From the NCBI GenBank assembly GCA_963772585.1, contig CAVYXV010000009.1, positions 1-64,000 of the forward strand: a stretch of 64,000 nucleotides of DNA, in the 5' to 3' direction. Of the stretch, positions 51,979 to 60,602 are shown piece by piece (position 1 is the first letter of the stretch; every line of letters begins with the position of its first letter). Origin of the DNA: CAVVXN01 sp963772585 (GTDB lineage Bacteria > Planctomycetota > PLA2 > JAEUHO01). Made by a program: the position numbers and the translations under genes. The notes under the pieces were generated by a model that was not told the origin of the DNA, did no database searches, and saw only the letters and a program-made list of their open reading frames with translations.

Positions 51979-54525
51979 CTAGCCGTCGAGCGTCCGGGCC
52001 ACTTCCTCGACCGTGTAGCATTCGAGAACGTCGCCCTCTTCGAAGGCGTCCCAGCCCTCGAGGCGGACACCGCACTCGAAACCGTCCTTCACCTCGCGGG
52101 CTTCGTCCTTCTCCCGCCTCAGGCTCGCGACGCCCGCGGTGTGGATCAGCTCGCCGCCCCGCAGGATCCGGATCTTGCCATCGCGGCGGAGGAAGCCGTC
52201 CTTCACGCGGCAGCCGGCGATCTTGCCCAGCTTGGAGGACTGGAAGATCGCCAGGACTTCGGCGTGACCCAGGACGACCTCGCGCTCCTCGGGAGCCAGC
52301 TTGCCCTCGAGGGCCAGCTTCACGTCCCGCTCGATCTCGTAGATCACGCGGTAGGTGCGCGTCTCGACGCCGAGCATCTTTGCGCGCTCGCGGGCGCGTT
52401 CGTCCACGTTGACGTTGAAGCCGATGATCCAAGCCGTCGAAGCGCTCGCGAGGATCACGTCGGAGTCGTTCACGGCGCCGACGGCGCTGTGGATGACCTT
52501 GACGCGGACCTCGTCGGTTCCCATGCGGTCGAGGAGCCCCTGGACGGGGGCCAGGGAGCCCTTCACGTCGGCCTTGAGGACGACGTTGACCTCCGCGATC
52601 TTGCCTTCCTCGATGGCGCCGAAGAGGGACTCGATGGTGGTGGGCTTGCTCTGCGCGGCCAGCTCGAGTTCGCGGCGCTTCAGGCGGCGCGCCTCGGCGA
52701 TGTCGCGGGCCTTGTCCTTGTCGACGAGGACGTAGAACTTGCTACCGGCCTCGGGAGGCGTGTCGAGCCCGATGATCTCGATCGGGTCGCCCGGCGCGGC
52801 CTCCTGCACCTGCTCGCCGCGGTAGTTGAAGAGGCCGCGGACGGTGCCCCATGCCTCGCCCGCGAGAATGGCGTCGCCCGTCTTCAGGGTGCCGTTCTGG
52901 ACGATGGCCTCGGTCAGCACGCCACGGCGGGGGCTGTTCTCCGATTCGATGACCGTACCGATCGCGTGGCGCTTGGGGTTCGCGCGGAAACGCTCCGCTT
53001 CGACCTCGGCGAACAGCGCGAGGTGATCGAGCAGTTCGGGGACGCCCTGTCCGGACAGGCCCGACACCTCCAGGGCGGTCACGTCGCCGCCGTAGCCCTC
53101 GACGAACACGTCGTGCTCGGTGAGCTGCTGCTTCACGCGCGTGACCTGCGCGTTGTCCTTGTCCACCTTGGTGATGGCGACGATCATCGGCACGCCGGCA
53201 GCGCGGACGTGGCTGATCGCCTCGATGGTCTGCGGCATCACGCCGTCGTCGGCCGCCACGATGAGGACGACGATGTCGGTCACCTGCGCGCCCCGCGCGC
53301 GCATCTCCGTGAAGGCCTCGTGCCCGGGCGTGTCGATGAACGTCACACGCCGCCCGTCGGGCAGGGTGATCTGGCTCGCGCTGATGTGCTGCGTGATCCC
53401 CCCGGCTTCCCGGGACGCCACGTCGCTCTTGCGGACGGAGTCGAGGAGGGTCGTCTTGCCGTGGTCCACGTGGCCGAGAATGGCCACGACGGGGGGACGG
53501 GGTTCGAGGTCGGGTTCGTCGGCGGCGTCGGCCTGCTTGACCTGCGCGAGAAGGGCCTCCTCGGCGGTCTCCTTCTTGACGAACTGGATGTCGATCTCCA
53601 TCTCGACGCCCAGCAGGGTGAGCTGGTCTTCGTCGAGGTTGGAGTTGACGTTGACCACCATGCTGAGCTTGGTGAAGAACGTCTTGACGATCTCCGCGGC
53701 CCGGATGCCCGAGAGCTCGGAGAGGCGCTTCACCGAGACGGGCGGCTCCACCTCGATCCTCGACGGGCGCGGCCGGGCGGGCTCCGCCCGCTTCGGGCGC
53801 GACCGGCGCCGCATGGAGAAGGTCTCCTTGCCGCGCTTGCCGCGGTAGCGGTCGGGCACCGTGCTCCGGCGGTGGCTGTCGCGGCGCTGGCCGGGGGCGC
53901 GCTCCGACTGAGGGATCGTGGGGTTGAGGTCCTGGATACGGAGATCGCCGCCTCGGCCGCCGCGGGGAGGCGCGGTCACGCCGGGGATGCCGCCGCGCGG
54001 CGCTTCCTTCAAGAGCCGGCCCGCGCGCGGATCGATGGTGGGAACCAGGTCCCTGGGCTTGGGCGGATCGCCCGCCGTGGTCTCCTTCAGCTCGCCGCCG
54101 TCCTCCTCGCCGGGCGCGGGGGGGTCGTCGGTCGGCGTCCCGTCGCCCGACGCGGACGCGAGCGCGGGTTCGGGCTCCTCGGTCGCCTCGACCGTCTCCG
54201 CCGGGGTTGCCTCCTCGGGGGCAGCGGGCGGCTCCTCCGCCACGGTGGGCGGCGGGGCCTCGGCCTCCGCCACGTCGGCGGGCTCCGTCGGGGCGGGCTC
54301 CACCTCGGCGACGGCCGTTTCCACCGGGGCTTCGGCCGGGGCCGCCTCGGGCTCCGGCTCCGGCGCATGGAGGTCGGACCACACCTCGCGGATCCGGCTC
54401 TCCAGATCCTCGGAGATGGTCACCATCTGGTTCCCGACGGATAGGCCGGCTCCAGATAGATCCCGGATGAAGGCGCGCGGCGGGACGCCGAGCTCGAAGG
54501 CGATTTGATAGAAGCGCTTGGACAA
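51979..54525 (-). CDS. infB: Translation initiation factor IF-2
   Basis: 848 residues from a TTG (SKRFYQIAFELGV, the normal IF-2 beginning); an ATG 57 bp upstream (54582) would add 19 unconserved residues. N-terminal IF2_N domain, a Pro/Glu/Ala-rich linker (about 50-150), a second IF2_N, then the GTPase: G1 GHVDHGKTTL, switch GGITQHISA, G3 DTPGHEAF, G4 TKVD and G5 SGL, followed by the beta-barrel and C-terminal domains. It recruits initiator tRNA to the 30S subunit. Oddity: G4 reads TKVD where NKxD is usual. Confidence 0.95.
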   Translation of the reverse strand: MSKRFYQIAFELGVPPRAFIRDLSGAGLSVGNQMVTISEDLESRIREVWSDLHAPEPEPEAAPAEAPVETAVAEVEPAPTEPADVAEAEAPPPTVAEEPPAAPEEATPAETVEATEEPEPALASASGDGTPTDDPPAPGEEDGGELKETTAGDPPKPRDLVPTIDPRAGRLLKEAPRGGIPGVTAPPRGGRGGDLRIQDLNPTIPQSERAPGQRRDSHRRSTVPDRYRGKRGKETFSMRRRSRPKRAEPARPRPSRIEVEPPVSVKRLSELSGIRAAEIVKTFFTKLSMVVNVNSNLDEDQLTLLGVEMEIDIQFVKKETAEEALLAQVKQADAADEPDLEPRPPVVAILGHVDHGKTTLLDSVRKSDVASREAGGITQHISASQITLPDGRRVTFIDTPGHEAFTEMRARGAQVTDIVVLIVAADDGVMPQTIEAISHVRAAGVPMIVAITKVDKDNAQVTRVKQQLTEHDVFVEGYGGDVTALEVSGLSGQGVPELLDHLALFAEVEAERFRANPKRHAIGTVIESENSPRRGVLTEAIVQNGTLKTGDAILAGEAWGTVRGLFNYRGEQVQEAAPGDPIEIIGLDTPPEAGSKFYVLVDKDKARDIAEARRLKRRELELAAQSKPTTIESLFGAIEEGKIAEVNVVLKADVKGSLAPVQGLLDRMGTDEVRVKVIHSAVGAVNDSDVILASASTAWIIGFNVNVDERARERAKMLGVETRTYRVIYEIERDVKLALEGKLAPEEREVVLGHAEVLAIFQSSKLGKIAGCRVKDGFLRRDGKIRILRGGELIHTAGVASLRREKDEAREVKDGFECGVRLEGWDAFEEGDVLECYTVEEVARTLDG

Positions 54526-54628
54526 GGGAATCGGAAGTCCTCGAAGGGAAACCTGACGCCCGCAAGGGCATGAATCGGGCATGGTACCGGAGCCGGCCCG
54601 GGGTGTCCCGGTTCGACCCGGCGCGAGA

Positions 54629-55843
54629 TCAGAGCCGGGGGGTGGCCTCGCGGTCCGCGCCGTTCTCGGGAAGCGGCTCGGACTCCGGAGACGGCTCCGC
54701 AGAGGTCTCCGGCGCGGCGTCGGGGGCGGGGGAGGGCGTCTCGCCGGCGGGGGCGGGGGAGGGGGTCTCGCCGGCGGGGGAGGGGGTCTCGCCGGCGGGG
54801 GAGGGGGTCTCGCCGTCGCCGGAGGAGAGCTCGCCGTCGGGGGCGGGGGCCTCGGCCGTGGCGCTCTCGGTGCTCTTCCCCTCCGCGGCCTCCTCTTCCT
54901 CCTCGGGGAACTTCTCGCCGGAGATGTTGATCTCCCAGCCGGAGAGGCGGGACGCGAGACGGACATTCGCGCCGCGGCGTCCGATCGCCAGGGAGAGCTG
55001 ATCCTCGTCCACGAGGACATCCGCCTTGCGCTCGTCCCAGTTGAGCGTGATCTCGTTGATCTGTGCGGGCTTGAGCGCCGTGGCGATCATCACCTCCGGC
55101 TGCTCCTCCCACTTGAGGATGTCCACCTTCTCGCCGTTCAGCTCGTCGATGATGTTGCGGATGCGGCTGCCCCGCACCCCGACGCAGGCGCCGATCGGAT
55201 CGACCTTGCGGTCCGTGGACTCCACGGCGAGCTTCGTCTTGTAGCCCGCCTCGCGCTCGATCGCCTTCACCTGGATGACGGCGTCGGCGATCTCCGGGAC
55301 CTCCAACTCGAAGAGCTTCTTCACGAAGTCGGGGCGGCTCCGCGAGAGGACGATCCGCACGCGCTGCCCCTGGGGGCGGACCTCGAAGAGGTAGGCGCGG
55401 ATCCGGTCACCGACCTTGAAGGTCTCACCGCGGATCTGCTCGGAGCGGGGGACGATGCCCTCGACCCGGCCCATGTTCACGATCAGGTTCCCGCTCTCGA
55501 TGCGCTGGATGGAGCCCGTGACGATGCTGCCGAGGCGGCGGTTGTACTCCTCGAGATTCTTGTCCCGCTCGGCCTCCCGGATCTTCTGGTTCATCACCTG
55601 CCGGGCCGTCTGGGCGGCGATGCGACCAAACTCCATCTGCTTGGACGAGCCGTTCACCTCGCACTTGATGGCCCCCGTCCGCCGGTCCAGGTGGACCTCG
55701 ATCACGGCGTCCTCTCCGAACTTCTTCCGGGCGGCTGTCAACAGCCCCTGCTCGATCGCGCTGAACACGATCTCCTTGTCGATGCCGCGATCGCGGTGGA
55801 CGACGTCGGCGAAGCGCAGGATGTCGGCGGGATCCATGACCAT
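54629..55843 (-). CDS. nusA: Transcription termination/antitermination factor NusA
   Basis: 404 residues from ATG 55843 (alternative 55837). N-terminal RNA-polymerase-binding domain (AIEQGLLTAARKKFG), S1 domain (GSIVTGSIQRIESGNLIVNMG), KH1 and KH2 (VDPIGACVGVRGSRIRNI, LSLAIGRRGANVRLAS). The C-terminal AR repeats of proteobacterial NusA are replaced by an acidic tail with GETPSPA repeats. No rimP gene precedes it. A terminator-like hairpin lies 26 bp upstream of the start in its own leader. Confidence 0.94.
   Translation of the reverse strand: MVMDPADILRFADVVHRDRGIDKEIVFSAIEQGLLTAARKKFGEDAVIEVHLDRRTGAIKCEVNGSSKQMEFGRIAAQTARQVMNQKIREAERDKNLEEYNRRLGSIVTGSIQRIESGNLIVNMGRVEGIVPRSEQIRGETFKVGDRIRAYLFEVRPQGQRVRIVLSRSRPDFVKKLFELEVPEIADAVIQVKAIEREAGYKTKLAVESTDRKVDPIGACVGVRGSRIRNIIDELNGEKVDILKWEEQPEVMIATALKPAQINEITLNWDERKADVLVDEDQLSLAIGRRGANVRLASRLSGWEINISGEKFPEEEEEAAEGKSTESATAEAPAPDGELSSGDGETPSPAGETPSPAGETPSPAPAGETPSPAPDAAPETSAEPSPESEPLPENGADREATPRL
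54727..54814. repeat. 21-bp tandem repeats in the nusA tail
   Basis: About four copies of a 21-bp unit coding for GETPSPA on the minus strand, one spaced by an extra Pro-Ala. The unit is nearly pure G/C with TCTC steps. Copy number is likely to vary between strains by slippage. Confidence 0.8.
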
Positions 55844-55868
55844 GTCCTCGGGGCCTGATCCGCACACG

Positions 55869-55893
55869 AAAAGAGGCGGGCCGCGTGCCCGCC
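55869..55893 (-). terminator. Terminator-like hairpin in the nusA leader
   Basis: On the minus strand: GGCGGGC-ACGCG-GCCCGCC followed by TCTTTTCG, a 7-bp GC stem with a short U tract. The nearest upstream gene is divergent, so transcripts reaching it must start in the 145 bp between 55894 and 56038 and be bound for nusA. This suggests attenuation of the nusA-infB-rbfA transcript. Confidence 0.6.
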
Positions 55894-56038
55894 CCTCCCT
55901 GGGTGTACGGAGTCGGTGTGCAACCCGCATTGTGCGGACCGGGCCTGGGGCGTCAAGCAGGGCACGGTCGTACGGCGGCGGCCCCGCGATCCCCGCCCCG
56001 ACTCGCGCCCGGGACGGGCGAGGGGTAGCCTCTCGCCC

Positions 56039-57343
56039 ATGAAACCGCGCCTCCAACTCGCCCTCGACCAGGTGGATCTCCACCGCGCCCTCCTCGCCGC
56101 CCGGGAGGCGGTCGAGGGAGGGGTCGATCTCCTCGAGGTCGGGACCCCGCTTCTCAAGGCCGAGGGGCTCGGGGCGGTGAGGGCGCTCCGCGGGGCGTTC
56201 CCCGCCCACGAGATCGTCTGCGACGGCAAGACGATGGACGCGGGCCGCCTCGAGTTGGAGGCGGCGGCCAAGGCCGGCGCGAACTGGGGCACCGTCCTCG
56301 GGGTGGCCTCGGACAGCACCATCCGCGAGTGCGTCGAGGCGGGCGCCAACTACGGGATCCGCGTACTGGTGGACCTCCTCGGGTGCCCGGATCCCGCCGC
56401 CCGGGCCCGCGAAGCGGAGGCGCTGGGCGCCGACGCGGTCAACGTCCACTGCCCGATCGACGAGCAGGTCCGGGGGGGCGACCCCTTCGACGCGCTGCGG
56501 GCGGTCCGCGCGGCGGTCGCGATCGACGTGACCGTCGCCGGGGGAATCACCGCCCGCACGGCGCCCCTTGCGGCCGAGGCGGGCGCGAACGTCGTCATCG
56601 TCGGCGGCGCCATCACGAAGGCCCGCGACGCGACCGCCGCCACCCGCGCGATCAAGGAAGCCCTCGAGAGCGGGAAGGCCGGCGAGAGCGAGGTCGCGGT
56701 CCGGGGCAGCGCCGAGGCCGACGTCCGGCGCATCCTGACGCAGGTCTCGACGCCGAACCTGACCGACGCGATGCACCGCGCGCCCTGCTGGACGGGGTTC
56801 GTCGCCACGCAGCCCGACGTCCGCATCGCCGGTCGGGCCGTCACGGTCCGGACGATGCCCGGGGACTGGGCGAAGCCCGTCGAGGCCATCGACCGCGCGG
56901 GCGAGGGCGACGTCCTGGTCATCGACGCGGGGGGGCGGCCGCCCGCGGTCTGGGGCGAGCTCGCCACGCACTCGGCAAGGAACCGCAAGGTTGCCGGCGT
57001 CGTCGTGCTCGGCGCCATCCGCGATACGTCCGACATCCGGCGCATCGGCGTGCCCGTGTTCGCGAAGGCCGTTGCGGCCAACGCCGGCGAGCCGAAGGGC
57101 TTCGGCGAGATCGGCGTGGTCCTCCGTTGGGAGGGCATCGACTGCCGCCCCGGCGACTGGGTGGTCGCCGACGCCGACGGCGTGGTGATCGTCCCCGCGC
57201 CCCGCGCCGTCGAGATCGCGAACCGGGCGATGTACTGCCTGGAGGCGGAGAACCGCATCCGCGCCGAGATCCAGGGCGGGAACTCGACCCTCGCCCGCGT
57301 CGCCGACCTCTACAAGTGGGAGAAGAAGGTCGTGGGCGGGTAG
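56039..57343 (+). CDS. Bifunctional 3-hexulose-6-phosphate synthase / RraA-like protein
   Basis: 434 residues. Residues 1-210 are an HPS/KGPDC-type TIM barrel: LQLALDQVD, DLLEVGTPLLK, EIVCDGKTMDAG (catalytic Asp-x-Lys) and VTVAGGITARTA. Residues about 225-430 are an RraA/aldolase-like domain: STPNLTDAMHRA, DVLVIDAGG, GVVVLGAIRD and DWVVADADGVVIVP. Fusions of this kind are annotated in archaea and some bacteria; they may link ribulose-monophosphate chemistry to an aldolase-like step. Whether it serves formaldehyde fixation or pentose supply is not visible. No HPI (isomerase) gene is near. A TAGCCT box lies 7 bases before the ATG. Confidence 0.88.
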   Translation: MKPRLQLALDQVDLHRALLAAREAVEGGVDLLEVGTPLLKAEGLGAVRALRGAFPAHEIVCDGKTMDAGRLELEAAAKAGANWGTVLGVASDSTIRECVEAGANYGIRVLVDLLGCPDPAARAREAEALGADAVNVHCPIDEQVRGGDPFDALRAVRAAVAIDVTVAGGITARTAPLAAEAGANVVIVGGAITKARDATAATRAIKEALESGKAGESEVAVRGSAEADVRRILTQVSTPNLTDAMHRAPCWTGFVATQPDVRIAGRAVTVRTMPGDWAKPVEAIDRAGEGDVLVIDAGGRPPAVWGELATHSARNRKVAGVVVLGAIRDTSDIRRIGVPVFAKAVAANAGEPKGFGEIGVVLRWEGIDCRPGDWVVADADGVVIVPAPRAVEIANRAMYCLEAENRIRAEIQGGNSTLARVADLYKWEKKVVGG

Positions 57344-57417
57344 GGATCGCCCTCCGTCTCCGCCGCGCGTCCGCGGGAAACCACCCCCGGGGCCCGGCCG
57401 CGGCGTACCTTGCCGCG

Positions 57418-58440
57418 ATGGAATCCACGCGCATCCGGATCACGGTCAACGGGGCGCCCATGGAGCTCGACGCGGCGGGCGAAGCGCCCACGGTGAAGAC
57501 GCTCCTCGAGCGCCTCGATCTCGAGGGCCAGCGCGTCGCCGTGGAGCGAAACCGCGCCGTCGTCCCGCGACACCGCCACGGGGAGGAGTCCCTCGCCGAC
57601 GGCGACGTGCTGGAGGTCGTCTCCTTCGTCGGGGGCGGCGATCCCGCCCGGGAGGACGACGTGCTCGAAGTGGGGGGGCACCGCTTCCACAGCCGCCTCC
57701 TCGTGGGCACCGGGAAGTATGGGAGCCACGAGCAGACGGTCCAGGCCCTGGAGGCCAGCGGCACCGAGGTCGTGACGGTGGCGCTGCGGCGGGTGGACCT
57801 GAAGCGCGAGGCGGGGCCGAACCTGCTCGACGCCCTCGGCGACCGCTGGACGCTGCTGCCCAACACGGCGGGGTGCTTCACCGGTGAGGACGCCGTGCGG
57901 ACGCTGCGCCTCGCCCGCGAGCTCGGGATCGCCGACCTCGTGAAGCTCGAGGTCCTCGCCGACCCCGACACGCTCCTCCCCGACGTGGTCGAGACGCTGA
58001 AGGCGCTCGACACGCTCGTGGGCGAGGGTTTCAAGGTGCTCGTCTACACGAGCGACGATCCCGTCGTCGCGAAGAAGATCGAAGACGCCGGCGCCTCGGC
58101 GGTGATGCCCCTGGGCAGCGCCATCGGCTCCGGCCTCGGCATCCTCAATCCCCTCAACATCGAGCTGATCGTGGCCCGCGCGAACATCCCCGTCATCGTG
58201 GACGCGGGCGTGGGGACGGCCTCCGACGTCGCGGTCGCCCTCGAGCTCGGCTGCGACGGGGTGCTGCTCAACACCGGCATCGCGAAGGCGCAGGATCCCG
58301 TCCGCATGGCGAAGGCGATGCGTCTCGCCTGCGAGGCCGGGCGCGAGGCCTATCTCGCCGGGCGGATCGCCAAGGGGCGGCCCCGCCCGTCGAGCCCGAC
58401 GACGGGCGTGATCCACGCGCAAGGGACGACGGGCGCATGA
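57418..58440 (+). CDS. thiG: ThiS-ThiG fusion: sulfur carrier + thiazole synthase
   Basis: 340 residues. Residues 1-72 are a ThiS-type ubiquitin-like sulfur carrier (RITVNGAPMEL, AVERNRAVVPR, ending VVSFVGGG); residues about 80-340 are ThiG (LLVGTGKYGS, LPNTAGCFTGEDAVRTLRLA, the Schiff-base Lys in LVKLEVLAD, and PVIVDAGVGTASDVAVALELG). Makes the thiazole phosphate of thiamine. The ThiS di-glycine that must be thiocarboxylated at a free C-terminus is buried in the fusion. A GTG at the ThiG boundary preceded by GGGAGG could start a separate ThiG. Stop overlaps the next gene (ATGA). Confidence 0.9.
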   Translation: MESTRIRITVNGAPMELDAAGEAPTVKTLLERLDLEGQRVAVERNRAVVPRHRHGEESLADGDVLEVVSFVGGGDPAREDDVLEVGGHRFHSRLLVGTGKYGSHEQTVQALEASGTEVVTVALRRVDLKREAGPNLLDALGDRWTLLPNTAGCFTGEDAVRTLRLARELGIADLVKLEVLADPDTLLPDVVETLKALDTLVGEGFKVLVYTSDDPVVAKKIEDAGASAVMPLGSAIGSGLGILNPLNIELIVARANIPVIVDAGVGTASDVAVALELGCDGVLLNTGIAKAQDPVRMAKAMRLACEAGREAYLAGRIAKGRPRPSSPTTGVIHAQGTTGA

Positions 58441-59486
58441 GGCTCCGTCGGTTCGCGGTCCTCTTGATCGTGGCGGTCGGCGTGGGAGTGGGGGCCGTCG
58501 CCCGCGCCCACGCCGAGGGGGGAACGCCCGCGCCGCCCGCGCCTGCGCCCGCTCCCGCCGCGGCCCCGGGCCACGAGGCGCCGGCGGGGGCGGCCGGAAG
58601 GGACGGGGGCCCGGCGGTGGCTCCGCTCACCCAGGAGGAGCTGGAGCGACGGATCCTGAAGCACCCGTGGCTCGCCGCGTTCAAGTGGCTGCCGCTGCTG
58701 TTCGGACTGGGATTCCTGGCCTGGCTCGGCTGGACGCGGAGGGGGACGGGGCTTCGGATCGCGCCGCCTCCCGACCACGGGAGCGCGTTCCGCCCCCTCG
58801 CGCTTCCCCAGGCGCTCGGCCTGGTCCTGATCGTCTACGTCTTCGCGATCTTCGTCCACCAGATGGTCGTGCTCGCGTTCCCGTGGCTTCGCCAGGGCAT
58901 CGTGCTCCAGTTCGCGGTCGCCGCCCTGGCGCTGCTCCCCACCGCGGGCGTCGTCCTCTGGCGGCGCCACGTCGCGGGCGCCGGTCGGGACGTGCCCGCC
59001 GGCCGTGCCGTCGGGAGCGGCGTCGTGGCGTTCTGCATCGGATCGGCCCTCGCCCTGCCCCTCGCGATCGCCGCCGCGGCGGTGATGCACGAGCTCGGCC
59101 AGGCGCCCGAGCTCCAGGAGCCCGTCCGGCAGGCGCTCGATCCGACGCGGCCGTACCAGCTCTGGATCACGGTCGTCTTCGGCGTCTTCATTGCGCCCAT
59201 CACCGAGGAGTCGGTCTTCCGCGGGCTGCTCTACCCGGCCGTCCGCGACGCCGCGGGCGGGCGCCGGCGCGGATTCTGGGTGGGGGTGATCGTCGTCTCG
59301 GCCCTCTTCGCCGCGATCCACGCGAACCTCGCCGCCGCGCTCCCGCTCCTGGGGCTCGCGCTGGTGCTCACCATCGTGTTCGAGTACACGAACTCGCTCG
59401 TCCCGGGGATGGTCGCCCACGCCCTCTTCAACGCCTCGTCGATGCTCCCCCTCGTCCTGCTCCGCTATCTGGAGAGCGGCGGATGA
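58437..59486 (+). CDS. CPBP-family intramembrane metalloprotease
   Basis: 349 residues. Signal-like N-terminal helix and Ala/Pro linker (about 25-60), then about eight membrane helices. The CPBP (Abi) motifs are present: EESVFRGLLYP (Glu-Glu), FAAIHANL (His) and HALFNASSM (His-x3-Asn). It probably cleaves membrane proteins or prenylated peptides. Coupled to thiG and to the carbonic anhydrase gene by 4-bp overlaps. Confidence 0.88.
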   Translation: MRLRRFAVLLIVAVGVGVGAVARAHAEGGTPAPPAPAPAPAAAPGHEAPAGAAGRDGGPAVAPLTQEELERRILKHPWLAAFKWLPLLFGLGFLAWLGWTRRGTGLRIAPPPDHGSAFRPLALPQALGLVLIVYVFAIFVHQMVVLAFPWLRQGIVLQFAVAALALLPTAGVVLWRRHVAGAGRDVPAGRAVGSGVVAFCIGSALALPLAIAAAAVMHELGQAPELQEPVRQALDPTRPYQLWITVVFGVFIAPITEESVFRGLLYPAVRDAAGGRRRGFWVGVIVVSALFAAIHANLAAALPLLGLALVLTIVFEYTNSLVPGMVAHALFNASSMLPLVLLRYLESGG

Positions 59487-60073
59487 GCGCCGATCGCGAT
59501 CTCGATGCCCCGCCCGGCGCCCTCCGCCCGCGCATGCTCCGCGTCGGCGAGGCCTTCGTCGCGCACAACGCCGCGGTGTCCGGGCGGGTCGTGCTGGGCG
59601 AGGGCGTGAGCATCTGGTACGGCGCGAGCGTGCGCGGGGACGACGCCGAGATCCGGATCGGGGACCGCACGAACGTCCAGGACGGGGTGGTGATCCACGC
59701 CGACCCCGGCGAGCCCAATGTCATCGGCGCCGACGTGACGATCGGCCACGGCGCGATCCTCCACGGCGTCGAGGTCCGCGACCGCGCGTTGATCGGCATG
59801 GGGGCCGTGCTGCTGGCCGGGAGCATCGTGGGCGAAGGGGCCGTGGTGGGGGCCGGATGCGTCGTCGGCGAGGGGATGGAGGTCCCGCCCTGCGCGCTGG
59901 CGGTGGGGGTGCCGGCTCGGATCGTCAAGACGTTCGAGGCCCACGCGCGGCACGAGAACGCGCTGGAGAGCGCCCGCGACTACGTCGTGCAGGCCGAGCG
60001 CCATGCGGAAGGGGCGTGGGACGGTGCGCGGGAAGGCAAGGGCGACGGCGGCGTCAGACCCACATCCCGGTGA
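59483..60073 (+). CDS. Gamma-class carbonic anhydrase-like hexapeptide protein
   Basis: 196 residues. Left-handed beta-helix with repeats (VVLGEGVSIWYGASVRGDD, IGDRTNVQDGVVIHAD, VTIGHGAILHG); the three His metal ligands (VIHAD, GHGAILH) are all present. It also matches YrdA/PaaY-type proteins. Catalyses CO2 hydration or is a related acyltransferase-like protein. C-terminal helix and a short Arg-rich tail; its 3' end overlaps the convergent FabZ-like gene by 20 bp. Confidence 0.88.
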   Translation: MSADRDLDAPPGALRPRMLRVGEAFVAHNAAVSGRVVLGEGVSIWYGASVRGDDAEIRIGDRTNVQDGVVIHADPGEPNVIGADVTIGHGAILHGVEVRDRALIGMGAVLLAGSIVGEGAVVGAGCVVGEGMEVPPCALAVGVPARIVKTFEAHARHENALESARDYVVQAERHAEGAWDGAREGKGDGGVRPTSR

Positions 60074-60539
60074 TCGCGGCCTCGAAGGCGAGCTTCCCCT
60101 CGACCCAGCCCTGGGTCGCGAACACCGCGCGGCGCGGCCTCACCTCGGTGCGCTTCCCCAGCAGCAGCAGGTGCTGGCCGGGGAAGATCGTGCCGCGAAA
60201 TTTCACGCCGTCGATGCCCCCGAAGCCGAAGAAGCGGTCGCCGTAGCTCTGGGGGTCGTACACCTGTCGGACGGCCCAGGAGCAGAGCTGCGCGGCGGCC
60301 TCCAGCATCATCACGCCCGGCATGAGCGGGCGGCCCGGGATGTGCCCGCGGGCCCAGAAGGGCTCCTCGGGCACTTCGAACACCCCGGCGACGTCTCCCG
60401 ACTCGGCGTCGAAGTGGCAGATCCGGGAGAGAGACTCCATCTCGTAGCGCTGGGGATTGACCCTCCGGATGGCCTCGATGTCGGCGACCACCGCCTCCGG
60501 ATCGACCGTCTCCAGCGCAATCAGGGCCCTCGGCGGCAT
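60054..60539 (-). CDS. 3-hydroxyacyl-ACP dehydratase, FabZ-like
   Basis: 161 residues, hotdog fold. FWARGHIPGRPLMPGVMMLE holds the active-site His and Glu; GIDGVKFRGTIFPGQHLLL is the substrate tunnel strand pair. It catalyses dehydration in fatty-acid elongation. The N-terminal 35 residues (DPEAVVADIEAIRRVNPQRY) are longer than in E. coli FabZ, as in other bacterial FabZ-like paralogues. Convergent overlap with the carbonic anhydrase gene. Confidence 0.88.
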   Translation of the reverse strand: MPPRALIALETVDPEAVVADIEAIRRVNPQRYEMESLSRICHFDAESGDVAGVFEVPEEPFWARGHIPGRPLMPGVMMLEAAAQLCSWAVRQVYDPQSYGDRFFGFGGIDGVKFRGTIFPGQHLLLLGKRTEVRPRRAVFATQGWVEGKLAFEAAITGMWV

Positions 60540-60602
60540 GGCGTCCTCCCTCGGAGGGCGGGAGAATAGCCCCGTTTGGAGAGAGGGGATAGGTTCCCGC
60601 GC

